Shown here piece by piece: positions 20,471-31,829 of a DNA stretch of 64,000 nucleotides (the stretch's first letter is position 1; each line of letters begins with the position of its first letter). The stretch spans positions 20,844,001 to 20,908,000 of the forward strand of contig NC_084927.1 in assembly GCF_958298935.1 (NCBI RefSeq), given 5' to 3'. The notes under the pieces are model-generated. The model searched no databases, was not told the origin of the DNA, and saw only the letters and a list, made by a program, of their open reading frames with translations. The position numbers were made by a program, and so were the translations under genes. Origin of the DNA: Phragmites australis (lineage: Eukaryota; Streptophyta; Magnoliopsida; Poales; Poaceae).

Positions 20471-23400
20471 GTGTTTGCATGGCAGCCGTCCGATATGCCC
20501 GGGATCCCTAGGGAGGTGATCAAGCACCACCTCACTGTGCGCCCGGACGCACGGCCGGTGAAGCAAAAAGTCCAGCGGCAGGCGCCCAAGCGCCAGGAGT
20601 TCATCCGGGAGCAAGTAAGTAAGCTCCTTGATGCCGGATTCATCCGAGAAGTCCTCCACCCCGAGTGGCTGGCGAACCCAGTCATCGTCCCGAAGGCCAA
20701 CGGCAAGCTCCGCATGTGCGTGGACTACACCGACTTAAACAAGACTTGCCCAAAAGATCCTTTTCCTCTACCCCGCATAAATCAGATTGTAGATGCAACC
20801 GCGGGGTGCGATCTTTTATGTTTTCTAGATGCAAACTCTGGTTATCACCAAATTCGTATGGCCGTAGAGGATGAAGAAAAAACTTCTTTTACCACTCCGG
20901 TGGGGACTTATTGTTATGTATCAATGCCATTTGGTTTGCGCAATGCTGGGTCGTCTTTCCAGCATGTTGTGCGCATTACCCTTGATTCGCAGGTTGGCCG
21001 CAACGTTGAGGCTTACATCGACGATCTCATCGTCAAATCCCGAGACCGCGCCACCCTGCTTGAAGACCTGGCTGAGACTTTCAACAGTCTCCGCACTACC
21101 CGCTTGAAGCTCAACCCCGAGAAGTGTGTTTTTGGGGTGCCTGCGGACAAGCTCCTCGGTTTCTTGATCTCTAGCCGAGGAATCGAAGCCAACCTAGAGA
21201 AGATCCGGGCCATCGAGCAGATGCGACTCCCGACTCATCTCAAGGAAGTTCAGCACCTCACCGGCTGCCTGGCGGCCCTCGGGTGCTTCATCTCCAAGCT
21301 CGGGGAGTGAGTGCTCCCCCTCTTCAAACTCCTGAAGAAGACCGGTCACTTCGACTGGACGCCAGAGGCCGAGCAGGCCTTCCGTGACTTGAAGAAATAT
21401 CTCACCTCGCCGTCCGTACTGGTGGCCCCCTCCGAGGGCGAGCCTCTACTGCTCTACATCTCGGCCACTCCTCAGGTCGTGAGCATGGTACTGGTGGTGG
21501 AGCGTGATGAGTGCTCGGGGTAAGGTGCTGGGTCCCAGCTCCGGGCCGCCCCCGGGCAATCTCCAATCCTCGCGGCTCCTCCCAACCGGGGAGTTGTGCC
21601 CGAGCACTTGGCTCCTCCCGAGCAGGGAGTCAAGCCCGAGCACGTGGCCAGCCCTGACCACGCCGCTGAGCTCAGGGGCTGTGACAAGCCCTCGGGTGAA
21701 GCCGCAGTCTGGGCCCGCCGTGTACAGCGATCGGTGTACTTCGTCAGTGAAGTCCTCCGAGACACCAAGACAAGATATCCCCAAGCCCAGAAGCTGCTCT
21801 ATGCCGTGCTCGTCGCTTCCTGAAAGCTGCGCCACTACTTCCAGGCGCACATGGTCTCAGTGGTTACCATGTATCCGCTGGGGCCCATCCTACGGAACCG
21901 AGAAGGCATTGGGCGCATCGTCAAGTGGGCGGTGGAGCTGGCGGAGTTTGATCTGCACTTTGTCAGCCGCCAGGCCATCAAAAGCCAGGTGCTCTCTAAC
22001 TTCATCACAGAGTGGACGCCCATCCCCGAGATCGACCAAGAAGAGATTTTCGCATACCCCGGGCACGATGCGCCCGGGTACTGGATTATGCACTTCGACG
22101 GTTCCCTCACGCTGAAAGGCGCAGGGGCCGGAGTGGTTCTCACCTCCCCAACAGGTGAAGAACTCCGGTATGTCGTGCAGCTCCAGTTTCGAGCAACCAA
22201 TAACATGGCGGAATATGAGGGCCTCGTCGTCGGCCTCCGGGCCGCGGTGGGCCTCGGGATTCATCGCCTCCTGGTCAAGGGAGACTCGCAGCTGGTGGTC
22301 AACCAGGTGTCAAAAGGGTACCAGTACATGGATCCTCAAATGGCGGCGTACGTGGCGGAAGTCAGGAGGCTAGAGAGGCACTTCGACGGCCTAGAGCTAC
22401 GATACATATCTCGCCGCGACAATGCTCTGGCCGATGACCTTTCTCGCCTGGCGTCTTCCTGTGCGCGCGTCCCTGCTGGAGTCTTTGAAGAAAGGCTCAC
22501 ACAGCCTTCCGACCTGCCTGCCCACCAGGATGAAGGGGAACCCTCGAGCCTAGTTGAGGGGACCAAAGCGGCACCCTCAGTGGGGAGCCCCGTCAGGGTG
22601 CCACCGCCCGGCAAGTGCGCTGCGCTTGCTGGCAGTTCTCAAGATGCCTCGTGGATGGACGAGATCCGAGTGTACTTGAAAGAAAAGTTCCTCCTCGGGG
22701 ATGATGCCTCTGCTGAGAGGATTGCGTGGCAGTCCAAACGCTATGCCATAGTAGACGGGGGTCTCTACCGGCGCGGCACGGACAGTGTCCTCCTAAAATG
22801 CATCACCCAGGCAGAAGGCGGTGAGCTCCTCACTAAGATCCACGAGGGCGAGTGCGGTGGCCATGCATCATTCCGCACGCTGGTCGGGAAGGCCTTCCGG
22901 CAAAGTTTCTACTGGCCTACAGCTCTCCAGGATGCTTCCGAGTTGGTTCGGCGTTGCAGGGTGTGCCAGTTCCACGCAAAGCAGATTCACCAGCCAGCTC
23001 AGGCTCTTCACACCATCCCCCTGTCGTGACCCTTCGCGGTCTGGGGGCTGGATATCCTGGGTCCATTCCTCTGAGCGATCGGGAGCTATGAGTACCTCTA
23101 CGTCACCATCGACAAGTTTATCAAGTGGCCGGAGGCGGTTCCAGTCATCAGGGTTACCAAGAACACGGCGCTTCAGTTCATCCACAGTATCACAAGTCGC
23201 TTCGACGTCCCGAACAGGATCATCACCGACAATGGCACTCAGTTCACAAGTGCCCTGTTCGGGGACTACTACTAGGACCTCGGCATCAAGCTCTGCTTCG
23301 CCTCAGTCGCTCATCTCGAGCCTGCCAAAGCTGAGATACTGAAGGGGCTCAAAACCCGGACCTACGACGTGCTCGCAAAGCACGGGAAATGGTGGATCAA

Positions 23401-23836
23401 CGAGCTACCTGCTGTGCTATGGGCCAATCGGACCACGCCAAGTCGTGCCACCTAGGAGACTCCTTTCTTCCTCGTGTACGGCGCTAAGGCGGTCCTCCCC
23501 TCCGAGCTCACTCTTGGATCCCCTCGGGTGCATGCCTACTCCGAAGGCGAACAGGAACAGCGAAGGCGCGACAACGTCAACTACTTGGAAGAGCGTCGGC
23601 GGCGTGCCGCCGTCCGAGCAGCCCGATACCAACAAAGCCTGCGACGCTATCATCAGCATCACATCCAGGCCCTATCTCTCGAGGTGGGGGATCTAGTTCT
23701 CCAATACGTCCAATCGCGCAAAGGAAGGAATAAACTGTACCCTATGTGGGAAGGCCCCTTTACCGTGATTGGTGTCCCGCGAGAAGGCTCTTTTCAGCTG
23801 GCTACGGAGGACAGGCAGCCGCTCCCAAATGCGTGA
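20471..23836 (+). pseudogene. Element C pol: RT, RNase H, archaeal-type RNase H, integrase
   Basis: RT 20471-21310: [35 protein letters not shown] and the catalytic box YIDDLIVKS. Stop at 21308-21310, then RNase H start (LYISATPQVVS). After a spacer of ~180 bp, RNase H resumes with [29 protein letters not shown], then a TGA at 21821-21823 where R is expected. The second RNase H at about 22080-22450 has MHFDGSLTLKGAGAGVVL, NNMAEYEGLVVGL and GDSQLVVNQV. Integrase zinc finger and core: GGHASFRTLVGKAFRQSFYWPT, CRVCQFHAKQIH, then a stop near 23030. The C-terminal part is at 23474-23836 (EVGDLVLQYVQSRKGRNKLYPMWEGPF). At least four disabling changes. Confidence 0.92.
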
Positions 23837-25572
23837 AATATCGAGCATCTACGCAAGTTCTATCCGTAGGTGGCATGTTTGTGCTCGAGCCAACTAGGCC
23901 GGGGTCCCCCCCCCCCCCCCGCCTAAGTTGGCCGGGGGCTACCACTAACCATGTAAGTCACCCAGTCTTGTATAAAATTGTCAATATGTATATGTTATCT
24001 TTGTCCAGCTCTTACTTCAAATTTTTATTTCAAATTTTATTTTCTCTCTGGAATCCATATGTTTAATCTGTCTGGTGAGATGCTCGATTGTGCGAGAAAA
24101 GCATGCTCTCTCATTTTTCTCGTTGATAAAAGAATCCCGATCGGTATGCGCGCAGGCAGTTGCCACTGACCTAAGTCTGTTGTGGTAGGCTGTGGTGTTC
24201 AATGTCATGGCAGTACCCCGAGCATCACTGAGCCTCTGGGGTTCTCGGGTAATCCTACCGCTTGAGCAAAGAGTGGTCGGGAGCCTAGACCCCAGGGGCG
24301 GGCTGTCGGTGCTCGGCCTGGTCAGTCCTACCCGGGCGCCATCAAGCTATAGGACCTCTGGGTTATGCCTCTGCCTATATAGTTTGCCGGTCCGGGTATT
24401 CGAGAGGTCTCGGATAAAAAATGAGAGCAGTCTATAATGAGTACCGCACTAACAGAGCGCACCAAACAAAGAATTTTTTTCTATTTCCCAAAGCTACAGA
24501 TCAACAACCGAGAATCAAAGTAGCTCGACCGCGAGGGCCTCAGTGCCCAGGCCGCTGCTCAAGCCTAGAGGGTCCTCGGGCAGTCCTACCGCTCGGGCAT
24601 GAGTGGTTGGGACCGCCTGGCTCCCGGGCTCCCTCTCATGCTTTCCAGTGCCCGGGCGCTCCGACCGAAGGAACCAAGTTCCCAGGCACCCCCGAGCTCG
24701 GAAAGCATGTCCCTCCTGGATCGGTCGGCCGAAAGGTTCACAGCTGTCCGGTGAGTGGTTAAAGTCATACAAATTTACATTCTCGCTTATTCAGCAATCT
24801 ATTGTTCGCGAGCTGTCCTCGGGGCCCTCGTTTTCTAATCTTTTCGGTGAGATGGTCTCCTCACGCACAAAACCCTACCCACGTGTCCGCTTTTTCCGGA
24901 ATGACAGAACAGACAGTAGAAAGGTGTACCGTACGAACGGCGATGTCTGACCGAAGTCCTTCATGGTGGTCGTGGTGTTCGGCCCTCTTGGCAGTACCCC
25001 GGGCACTACCAAGCCTCTGGGGTTCTCGGGTAATCCTACCGCTTGAGCAAAGAGCGGTTGGGAGCCTAGACCCTGGGGGTGGGCTGTCGGTGCTCGGTTC
25101 CGTCCGTCCTAGCTCGGGCACCACCAAACCGTGGGGACTCTTGGTCGCATTTCTGCCCGCACGTGTCATCGGTCTACTTGTTTCAATGGTCGCAAAGTGG
25201 AAAAGCATTCACCGGTCGTGGCGTGCACCGTGCTGGATCGACCTGTCTCCCAAGCAAGGAAGTCCGTGCCTTTGTCTCTTGACTTAGCCGCTGCGGACTC
25301 GCGAGGGCTCAGGGGCTGACCGCGCGGAGAGGCCTCACTACTCGGACGATGAGTGGTCGGGGCAACTTCGTTCTCGGGGGGGAGGTTGGGCTCGATCCGA
25401 CTAAGTACTCCTCGGGACACCAAGCGGAAAAAAGAAAAGACTTCATCCAAACATCAAGACAACACTGGAGTTGCGATCCCGAAGAAAAGCTTTCATTATA
25501 TTCAAAGAAGGGCCATTCGGAGGGATCACTCCCATATTTACAACAAGTCAAAAGAAAACAAAATACAAAAAC
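23837..25572. repeat. Element C spacer with three diverged direct repeats
   Basis: No gene. About 24060-24400 and 24840-25170 are direct repeats ~780 bp apart, sharing GCCTCTGGGGTTCTCGGGTA and CCTACCGCTTGAGCAAAGAG. A shorter related unit lies at about 24530-24740 (GTCCTCGGGCAGTCCTACCG). A C run of about 15 bases is at 23907-23921. Confidence 0.8.
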
Positions 25573-28500
25573 CTAATCTAGGTCGGCGGGCTCTGGAGGC
25601 GGCGAGGAGTCCTCGATGCTGCTGCCACTACTCGGCACCGGCAGCGGCTCCCGCGTGAAGCAAGCCGCCACCTCGGCGGCAACGCCCCAGACAGCCTCTC
25701 GGGCGGCCCCCTCCTCGTCCTCGACCACCCCATGCCGGGCTGGCTCCAGCGAGAAGTTGGGGTCCCAGCTCCGGTAACAGGCTAGGACGTGCTCGGCCAC
25801 CGCTTGGGCCAGAGCGCGCCCTTCCCGGGAGGCTAACTCCTGCACGGCCCGGGGAAGCGCCTTCAGTCGCCGGTTGATCTCCTCGAAGCCAAGGGCGATG
25901 TGGCCGATGGTCTCTCGATCCATCCCCTTCTCGCCCACGTTGACTCGCCCGAGCCCGGCCACCATCACGGACCTCCATGCTTGCCGAAGGATGTCTCGCA
26001 TCATCAGCTTGACGTTGGCCCGCTCGGCGGTAATGGTATCGAGCTCGTCCTTCGCGATCTGCACCCGCTCCTCAAGGGTTATCTCCTCGGTCGCGCTGGT
26101 CGGGATGGCGCTGGTCACCGGGGCTTCGGCCTACCTCTGCTTCACCTGCTCGGCAAGGGCAGCGAGGGCCTGCTCCCGGGCAGTCAGCTTCGCCTCCCAC
26201 TTGGCGGCCTGCTCCTCCCGAGCAGTTAGGGCTGTCGACGCCGAGGCGGTCTCCGCTTCACGGTGAGTTAGCTGCTCCTCGCGGGCATCCAGGGCCGTCA
26301 CCGTGATTCCAACATCGGTCTCGTGGACCGCCACCTCCTCCTCCCGACGGTGGACTTCGGCGTGGCTCCGCTCAAGCTTGTCGTTTCGACGGGCTAAGTC
26401 CGCCCGTGAGGCCTCCACAGCCTTCTCGCGCGGCACGATGGCCTCCTCCCGAGCGCGCACCAGCCGCTCCCTGGCGAGCAGCTCTACGGCCCACCGCCGC
26501 GATATCTCACCGAAGCGGGTGGCTTCCTCTTGCGCTACGACGGCCTCCTCATGCACTTCATCCAGGGTCTCTCGCTCCTCGGCCATCGCGTGCCTCTCCC
26601 TCTCATTGGCGGCGCGGGCCGAGGCAATGCGGGCCTCCAAAAGTCGACCGACCTCCTCTAACCGCCCCCTCTCCTCTATGAGGGGGGCGCACTCGGCCTC
26701 GAGCTGTGCTCGTTCCCCTGCCACGACCGCCTCCAGCCGCTCGATCACCTCTCGGGCGCTTCCTAGCACGTACAGGAGGGGTTCCGCGGCCTGGTTGGAC
26801 GGCGGTCAGGCGCTGGGTCCCCTGCGAGCCCTCTCTGTAGAGGCGCTCGGGGTCCCCGATAGCTGCCATGTCAGCGCCGCCCTCCCCGCGGCCATTTGGC
26901 CCGGCCTTGAAGTACTCAGGGCAGGCTCGGACGGCGCCGGCGGATCAGGCGAGACCGCTGCCCTCGGCTCAGGGCACGGTGACGCCTGCGGCTCTGACTC
27001 GGTCGGTGCGCTCGGCTCAGGGGTGGGAGCCGACCTTGGCGCTTCCGGTCGCCTTTGGTCTCCGGCGGCGTCTTTGGGTGGCCTGAAAGCAAAAACAGGT
27101 TAGTCCCCGAAACGTGCTCGGGGTAAAAGAAAACTTACGCTGACTTTGGTCCACGGTATTGCCATCGCGATTCTGGGATCTTGAATTCCGGGCCCGACGG
27201 CTTCGACCCAGAGTCTGCCCTCCTCTTCGGCGGGGGGCTCTGCAGGGCCGCTGCGGAGCCCGTCTCCGGCGGCGGGCCGGCTTGGGCACTCGCTGTAGAC
27301 GCGCTCCCGTGCCGACCTTGCTCTCCGGGCTCCGACGCCCGGGGCCTCGCCTCCGCTGTGGAGCCCGTCTCCGGTGGCAGGCCGGCTTCGGCACTCGCTG
27401 TAGACGCGCTCCCACGCCGGCCTTGGTCTCCGGGTTCCCGAGCCCTGAACCTCGCCTCCGTCGCGGACTCCGCGCCGTAAGACTGGGCGCCCCGGCCTCC
27501 CTCCATCGTGCTGCTCGCTGACGGCCGTTGCCGTGGAGGCGACGGCGAGGACGAGGATGAAGGCTGGGGCACGAACGTCCGGGGATGCTTCCCCTTGTCC
27601 CCCGGGGCCGCCACCTCTTTGCCGGCGGTGCCTCTTTCGCTGGCATGATGGCTGCTACCTGCGGCAGCCCCACGGCCGGCCTGCGGCCTATCGCCCGCGG
27701 CGCCCGCGCCGTCCGTCTGCGTCTGGCCACCAGCAGCCCCCCTGCCGCTCACCTGTGGCCTGCCACTGGCGGCATCCCCGCCGCCGGTCTCCTCGTCTAC
27801 CCCAGGAATCTAGATAGTCCCGGGGTTCCGGCGCCCTGGCTGGTCGACCAGACCCTGAGCGTCGAACTCGGGTAGCGTCGCTTGCAGCACCACCCGGTTC
27901 GGGTCAGCGCAGAGCGCCAGCTGTTCCCGAGGAAGCACTGCCCGGGTAATGTCTTCCACACCGGTCACCACCCGCAAGAAGGCTGCCAGCGCCGCCTCAT
28001 CCAGGTCTCCATCCTCGCCGATCCGGGTCCTGGTGATGTCCTGGGAGCCCGTGTACATCCAGCTGGGGCGGACCCGCTCCCGCAGAGGCGCCAGGCGGTG
28101 GCGCATATAGTCCGCCACCACCATCACCGACGTAAGTCCGGCCTGGCGCAGGTAGTCGATGCGGTCCAGGACCAGCCGCATTCGCTCATCCTCCGCCAGC
28201 GCCGCCTCCCAGATTGACCTCTGGGGCTCCACCACCAGCTCCGGCAACGTGAGGCGGTCGTGGGGACTGACGTCGACGTAGACCCAGTCGCGCTGCCAGT
28301 CGTCCCACTTGCTCCGCAGCACTTGGGGGATGTACAGCTCCGTCAAGCCGTCCCGCAGCCAGAACTTGCAGCAGCCGGCGACGTCCGCGGTGGAGGAACT
28401 CCTCTTCTTCCCAGCCGGTCGCAGCACGAAGAAGTGGCGGAATAGCAACACGGACGACAGCACCCCGATGAACATCTCGCAGAAATGCGCAAAGATCACC

Positions 28501-28805
28501 AAGATGACCACCGAGTTCGGGCTGAGGTGCGCCAATTGGATCCCGAACGTGTTGAAGATCTGGAGGAAGAATGTCGAGAACGGCGGCACCAGCTCGGCTG
28601 CCACGAAGGAGACGAAGATGAAGATGCACTCCGGCCGGTTCGTGATGGGCAGGAAGCTCGCCGGCCTCACCACTGAGTCCTCCCGCTGGCCCTCGGGCAC
28701 CATCAACTTGCGGACCTTGTCCGCACCCTCTTCGTTGACAATTCTCGATTCCGGCAGTACGCTGTCAGGTCCCTTGTCGCGGCGGCTGCCTCCTGCCCTC
28801 GGCAT
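25573..28805 (-). pseudogene. Antisense gene of element C (putative gypsy-type transposon / PF04195-like domain plus coiled coil)
   Basis: Read right to left from Met 28805 (MPRAGGSRRDKGPDS). Residues ~25-140 resemble the 'putative gypsy type transposon' domain (PF04195) found in plant Tat-element additional ORFs: FLPITNRPECIFIFVSF, then PPFSTFFLQIFNTFGIQLAHLSPNSVV and FAHFCEMFIG. A basic, Pro/Ser/Ala-rich linker follows. The frame reaches a splice donor at 27139/27138 (AGC|GTAAGT); the acceptor TTTCAG| at 27083 gives a 56-bp intron and an open exon 2. A long Glu/Arg/Ala coiled coil (26769-26134) leads to a conserved C-terminus (DELDTITAERANVKLMMRDILRQAW). In-frame TAG at 27812-27810 and 26133-26131, and one frameshift near 26800, make this copy defective. 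Function of the family is unknown. Confidence 0.75.
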
Positions 28806-28960
28806 TGTGTCGGGGTGGGGGTACGCTGGAACGGTGGGAGAGGAAGGGTGTGCTGTTGGCCTAAGGGAGGGCGATGGCTCTGGAGCGCAAGAAAGAAGAA
28901 GAAGGCAAGAAGGCTCGGGTGCGAAAATGGCATAAAGGGGCAACAGTTCGCTCCCATCCC

Positions 28961-28969
28961 CCTTTTATA
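28961..28969 (-). promoter_or_regulatory. TATA box of the antisense gene in element C
   Basis: The - strand reads GGGGTATAAAAGGGGGA. It lies about 155 bp upstream of the chosen Met at 28805, so transcription would start near 28935 and give a leader of ~130 nt. The Met at 28943 would then lie before the start of transcription, which is why I prefer 28805. Confidence 0.65.
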
Positions 28970-29326
28970 CCCCAGGGATTTCAAACGGCGCCTGCCGTGG
29001 TGCGCTGAGCGAGACGAACTTCCTCGGCTGGCGCGAGCGCCAAGCGAATCTCCCTCAGTCTGCGCGGATGATAGCAATCGTTAGGCGCACTACACTCGAT
29101 CTGCATAGTTGCCACGCGCGCTGCCTACCTCGTTATCATGCGCCTCGAGAGTCGGTTGGACGTGCGTCCGTTCGGCTCCCCGCTGGGCCATACCAGAAGC
29201 ATGGGCCAGAGAGGCCAGCGCCTAAAAGCACGCCACATGGCGTCGGTACTGGGTTCGACCTCGATGAAGACGAGGGCCCCATCCGCAGTCTCTGGGCCAT
29301 CGCCTGCCAATGGGCCCAGGGGCTGC

Positions 29327-30843
29327 TGTCGGTGAATCAAGAACCAGGGATCCCTGAATCCCGAGGCCGGGTCAGGAATCTACCACGTGACGCCTTCCCG
29401 CGGGGATCATCTCCACGAGATACGAGAAGACTAAGTCCCAGGAGAGGGTGCTCGGGGCCATGAACAGTGGTCCCTGAGTGCCCGAGTTCCCCGATGATAT
29501 GAGAAGACTAAGCTCCGGGAGAGGGTGCTCGGGGCCATGAACAGTGGTCCCCGAGTACTCGGGTTCCCCGATGATCTGCGAAGATCAAGTGCCGGGAAGA
29601 GGGCGCTCGGGGTCATGAACAGTAGCCCCCGAGCATCCAAGTCCCCCGATGATTCGAGAAGACTAAATCCCGGGAGGGGTGTGCTCAGGGCTGCGAACAG
29701 TGGCCCCCGAGCACCCGGGTACCCCGAGGACCCAAGGAAGGTAGTTTCGGGAGAGAGTGTCGGGGTTGCGAGCAGCTGCCCCCGAGCACTCGGTTCTCCG
29801 AGGATCTGAACAGTCAATTCCGGGAGAGAGTGCTCGGGGCCGTGAATAGTGACCCCCGAGCACCCGGTTCCCCGAGGACCAAGAAAGGGCGTTTTCGGGA
29901 GAGAGTGCTCGGGGATGTGAACAGTGACCCCCGAGCACTCGGTTCCCCGACGGCCCAAAAAGTCTGTTGCCGGTGGCCCCCACAGGGGTCCAGCGGTGAG
30001 GCGTCAGCCAGTGAAAGGCTCAATGCCGTATTTAAGAGGGCACGTGACCTGTCACTTCCAACTGCTCCTGCCACGCTCGGTGTCAATCCCTGCCACGGCC
30101 TGGCAGGGAAGCGTGGAGACATTTAATGCACGGGTCCCATCCTGCGTCATCCGGCGCACCTCGGGATAGCATCGTAAGGCCCAAGGTGCCCCGCCTGCCA
30201 CCCTGCTGTGTCAGACGTACAAGACCGGGCGGGCACGCCGGGCTGCTCTGTGGCTGCCCGGTGGGCCCTCTCCGCGGCGCCCGTTGCAAATACCATCATT
30301 ACGACCGAGACCAGGCGGGGGGCGCGTTTTCAACCCCGCCATCACTTCGCGCAGCAGCCCATGATGGCTGCTTTTCCATTTATGGTGCATTGAAACTCGT
30401 GCCCTCCCTTTCGAGGCACGCTACCGCCAGTGAGTATTTAAGAGAGCCGGTGGGCACGGACAAAGACAGAGACCGAAGAAGGAGAGACACATACCCAAGA
30501 AGATAGAAGAACACTCAGTACAAACACAGAAGTTGAGACCACTGAAGAACAAGGAGCCCGAAGCTCTATGATAGACAAACATTCTTGTAACCAGCAACAT
30601 CCCTGAGAGACATTCTCAAGGCATTTATAGCATACACACAGGAGTAGGGTGTTACGCTCAGTGCGGCCCGAACCTGTCTAAAAATCCCTCCAGTGCATTT
30701 ACTGCATTCTGCATTCGATCATTCCATTCCACCTGCCATCGCATTTACGCCCATTTACTTCACCCGCAAACAGAATCAGCCCCCCGGCCGAATCTCAAAG
30801 GGGGTACCTCCGAATCCCTGCTTTAGGAGTTCACCCTCCGACA
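29327..30843 (+). repeat. 3' LTR of element C
   Basis: 1517 bp, starting TGTCGGTGAATC after GGGCCCAGGGGCTGC (likely polypurine tract) and ending CCTCCGACA. It has the same 75-bp unit array and promoter-like TATTTAAG (30435-30442) as the 5' LTR. Confidence 0.92.
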
Positions 30844-31685
30844 GCTGGCGCGCCAGGTAGGGGGGTTGCATCCCTGAATTTGTTTATTTTTCCTGCAGAA
30901 AAAATGGCAGGCGGCCATCGTCTCCGACGCACCGGCTCCAACTCCAGCGAGAAAATGGAGCCCCTCGCACAGGAGGCCCTAGCCACTGCTGCTCCTCAGC
31001 GGCAGCCACGGTCCGCACGCACGACGCTCCCCTCTCATGGGGACCATGGCGCTGGGCCCAGCAGGGCCGCCACCGCCGTCGCTAGCGCATCGCCTAACCT
31101 TCAGTAGGTGGCAGAAACTCCTGCCGCTAGATCCACGTCTGGACAGCGCCGGGCACCGTTGCGGCATAGGCTCGCCTTTGGCGAGGCTAGTCCAGGGAGT
31201 GCACTGCTTGCGGCGCAAGCTCTCCTCAAGCACCCGCCAGTCCAGGCGGTGGGGGAAACCCTAGAAGGTCGCTGGCTCCAGGAGGTGGCCGCTCTGGTGG
31301 GCACGGCTCACCGTCAGGTGTTGGCCGAAAGCTCCCGGGCTACCTCCCACCGCGGCGCAGCCATGACCGGCCCATCATCAGGTGGCGGTCGAACTGGCCG
31401 GGGGGCCTCCAAGTGGAGTGCCGCCCCCCTAGCCACTACCGGAGCTCAGGACCTCCGCTTGCACCTCAACGAGCGGAGGGCCGTCGAAGATGCGCGTGTT
31501 ACCCTCGAGCGCCAACGGGAGTTCCGGCATGAGGCCAAAGCCAAGGACCAGGCCTCCTCCATGCCGACCCATGACCGCTGGGGCTCCCTGGCTCACCGGT
31601 GTTCACCGCCCAAAGGCGCTGCCCGCGCAGCAGGGTACGGCACAGGCTGTTGCGCCTTCACCAGCGAGCTCCGCCGGGTCAAATG
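30844..31685 (+). pseudogene. Second, truncated copy of element C's 5' internal region (gag N-terminus)
   Basis: The primer-binding site, leader and first part of gag are repeated after the 3' LTR, matching 17935-18725. Gag starts at Met 30904 (MAGGHRLRRTGSNSSEKMEP). It has one TAG at 31105-31107 where the other copy has CAG, and keeps ~45 bp that the first copy lost between two AGTCCAG direct repeats. It ends abruptly at GTCAAATG (31685) and joins element A's LTR. Its existence implies a tandem LTR-internal-LTR-internal array before the deletion. Confidence 0.88.
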
Positions 31686-31686
31686 C

Positions 31687-31824
31687 TCCAAGGAAGCATG
31701 AATAGCAAGAAACGAGTTCACCTAGTAGTTTAATTGTCACTCACGTGCTCTTGTAATTGGCCCTTGTATGATTTGAAGAATATTAATAGTATTGATCGCA
31801 TCTAAAGGAGCCATGGGCTCATCA
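31687..31824 (-). repeat. Remnant of element A's 5' LTR
   Basis: 138 bp matching 2401-2538, with about 11 differences, and ending at the TATTG target duplication (31825-31829). The remaining ~780 bp of this LTR and A's primer-binding site are missing. Confidence 0.9.
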
Positions 31825-31829
31825 TATTG

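Larger units (their letters stand above)
16412..30843 (+). mobile_element. Element C: Tat-type Ty3/gypsy element with an antisense additional gene
   Basis: 14.4 kb. LTRs at 16412-17934 and 29327-30843, a primer-binding site right after the 5' LTR, gag, protease, RT, RNase H, second RNase H, integrase, then a 5.5 kb 3' region with repeats and an antisense gene. Large size, dual RNase H and an antisense ORF between pol and the 3' LTR are known features of grass Tat-lineage elements. The LTRs differ by roughly 8% over a 330-bp stretch compared by eye. Beyond the 3' LTR a second, truncated internal region follows directly (30844-31685), so the locus is LTR-internal-LTR-internal'. Confidence 0.92.
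1618..31824 (-). mobile_element. Element A: old CRM-like Ty3/gypsy element, itself interrupted three times
   Basis: The boundaries are set by a 5-bp target duplication TATTG at 1613-1617 and 31825-31829, and by restoration of E's pol frame when the insert is removed. On the - strand the order is 5' LTR remnant (31687-31824), leader, gag (about 15808 down to 14351), protease-RT-RNase H-integrase (6758 down to 2444) and 3' LTR (2538-1618). It belongs to the same family as element D at 38987: same LTR start (TGATGAG) and the same protein order. Insertions B, copia and C account for most of its span. Over the 138 bases where both LTRs survive I count about 11 differences (~8%), so A is much older than D. 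CRM-like assignment is inference from the lack of a separate chromodomain and the QGPITRA motif in the LTR. Confidence 0.88.

Noticed and set aside
25874..27103. Long + strand frames over the antisense gene of C (up to 266 codons)
   Set aside because: Shadows of the coiled-coil and linker coding frame on the - strand; Ser/Arg-rich composition without domains.
28806..28943. Extension of the antisense gene to Met 28943
   Set aside because: The TATA box at 28969-28961 would place the transcript start near or after this Met; Met 28805 fits better.
30844..31824. A separate third LTR element starting at 30844
   Set aside because: Sequence is the same internal 5' region as 17935-18725 and lacks its own LTR; a truncated tandem unit explains it better.
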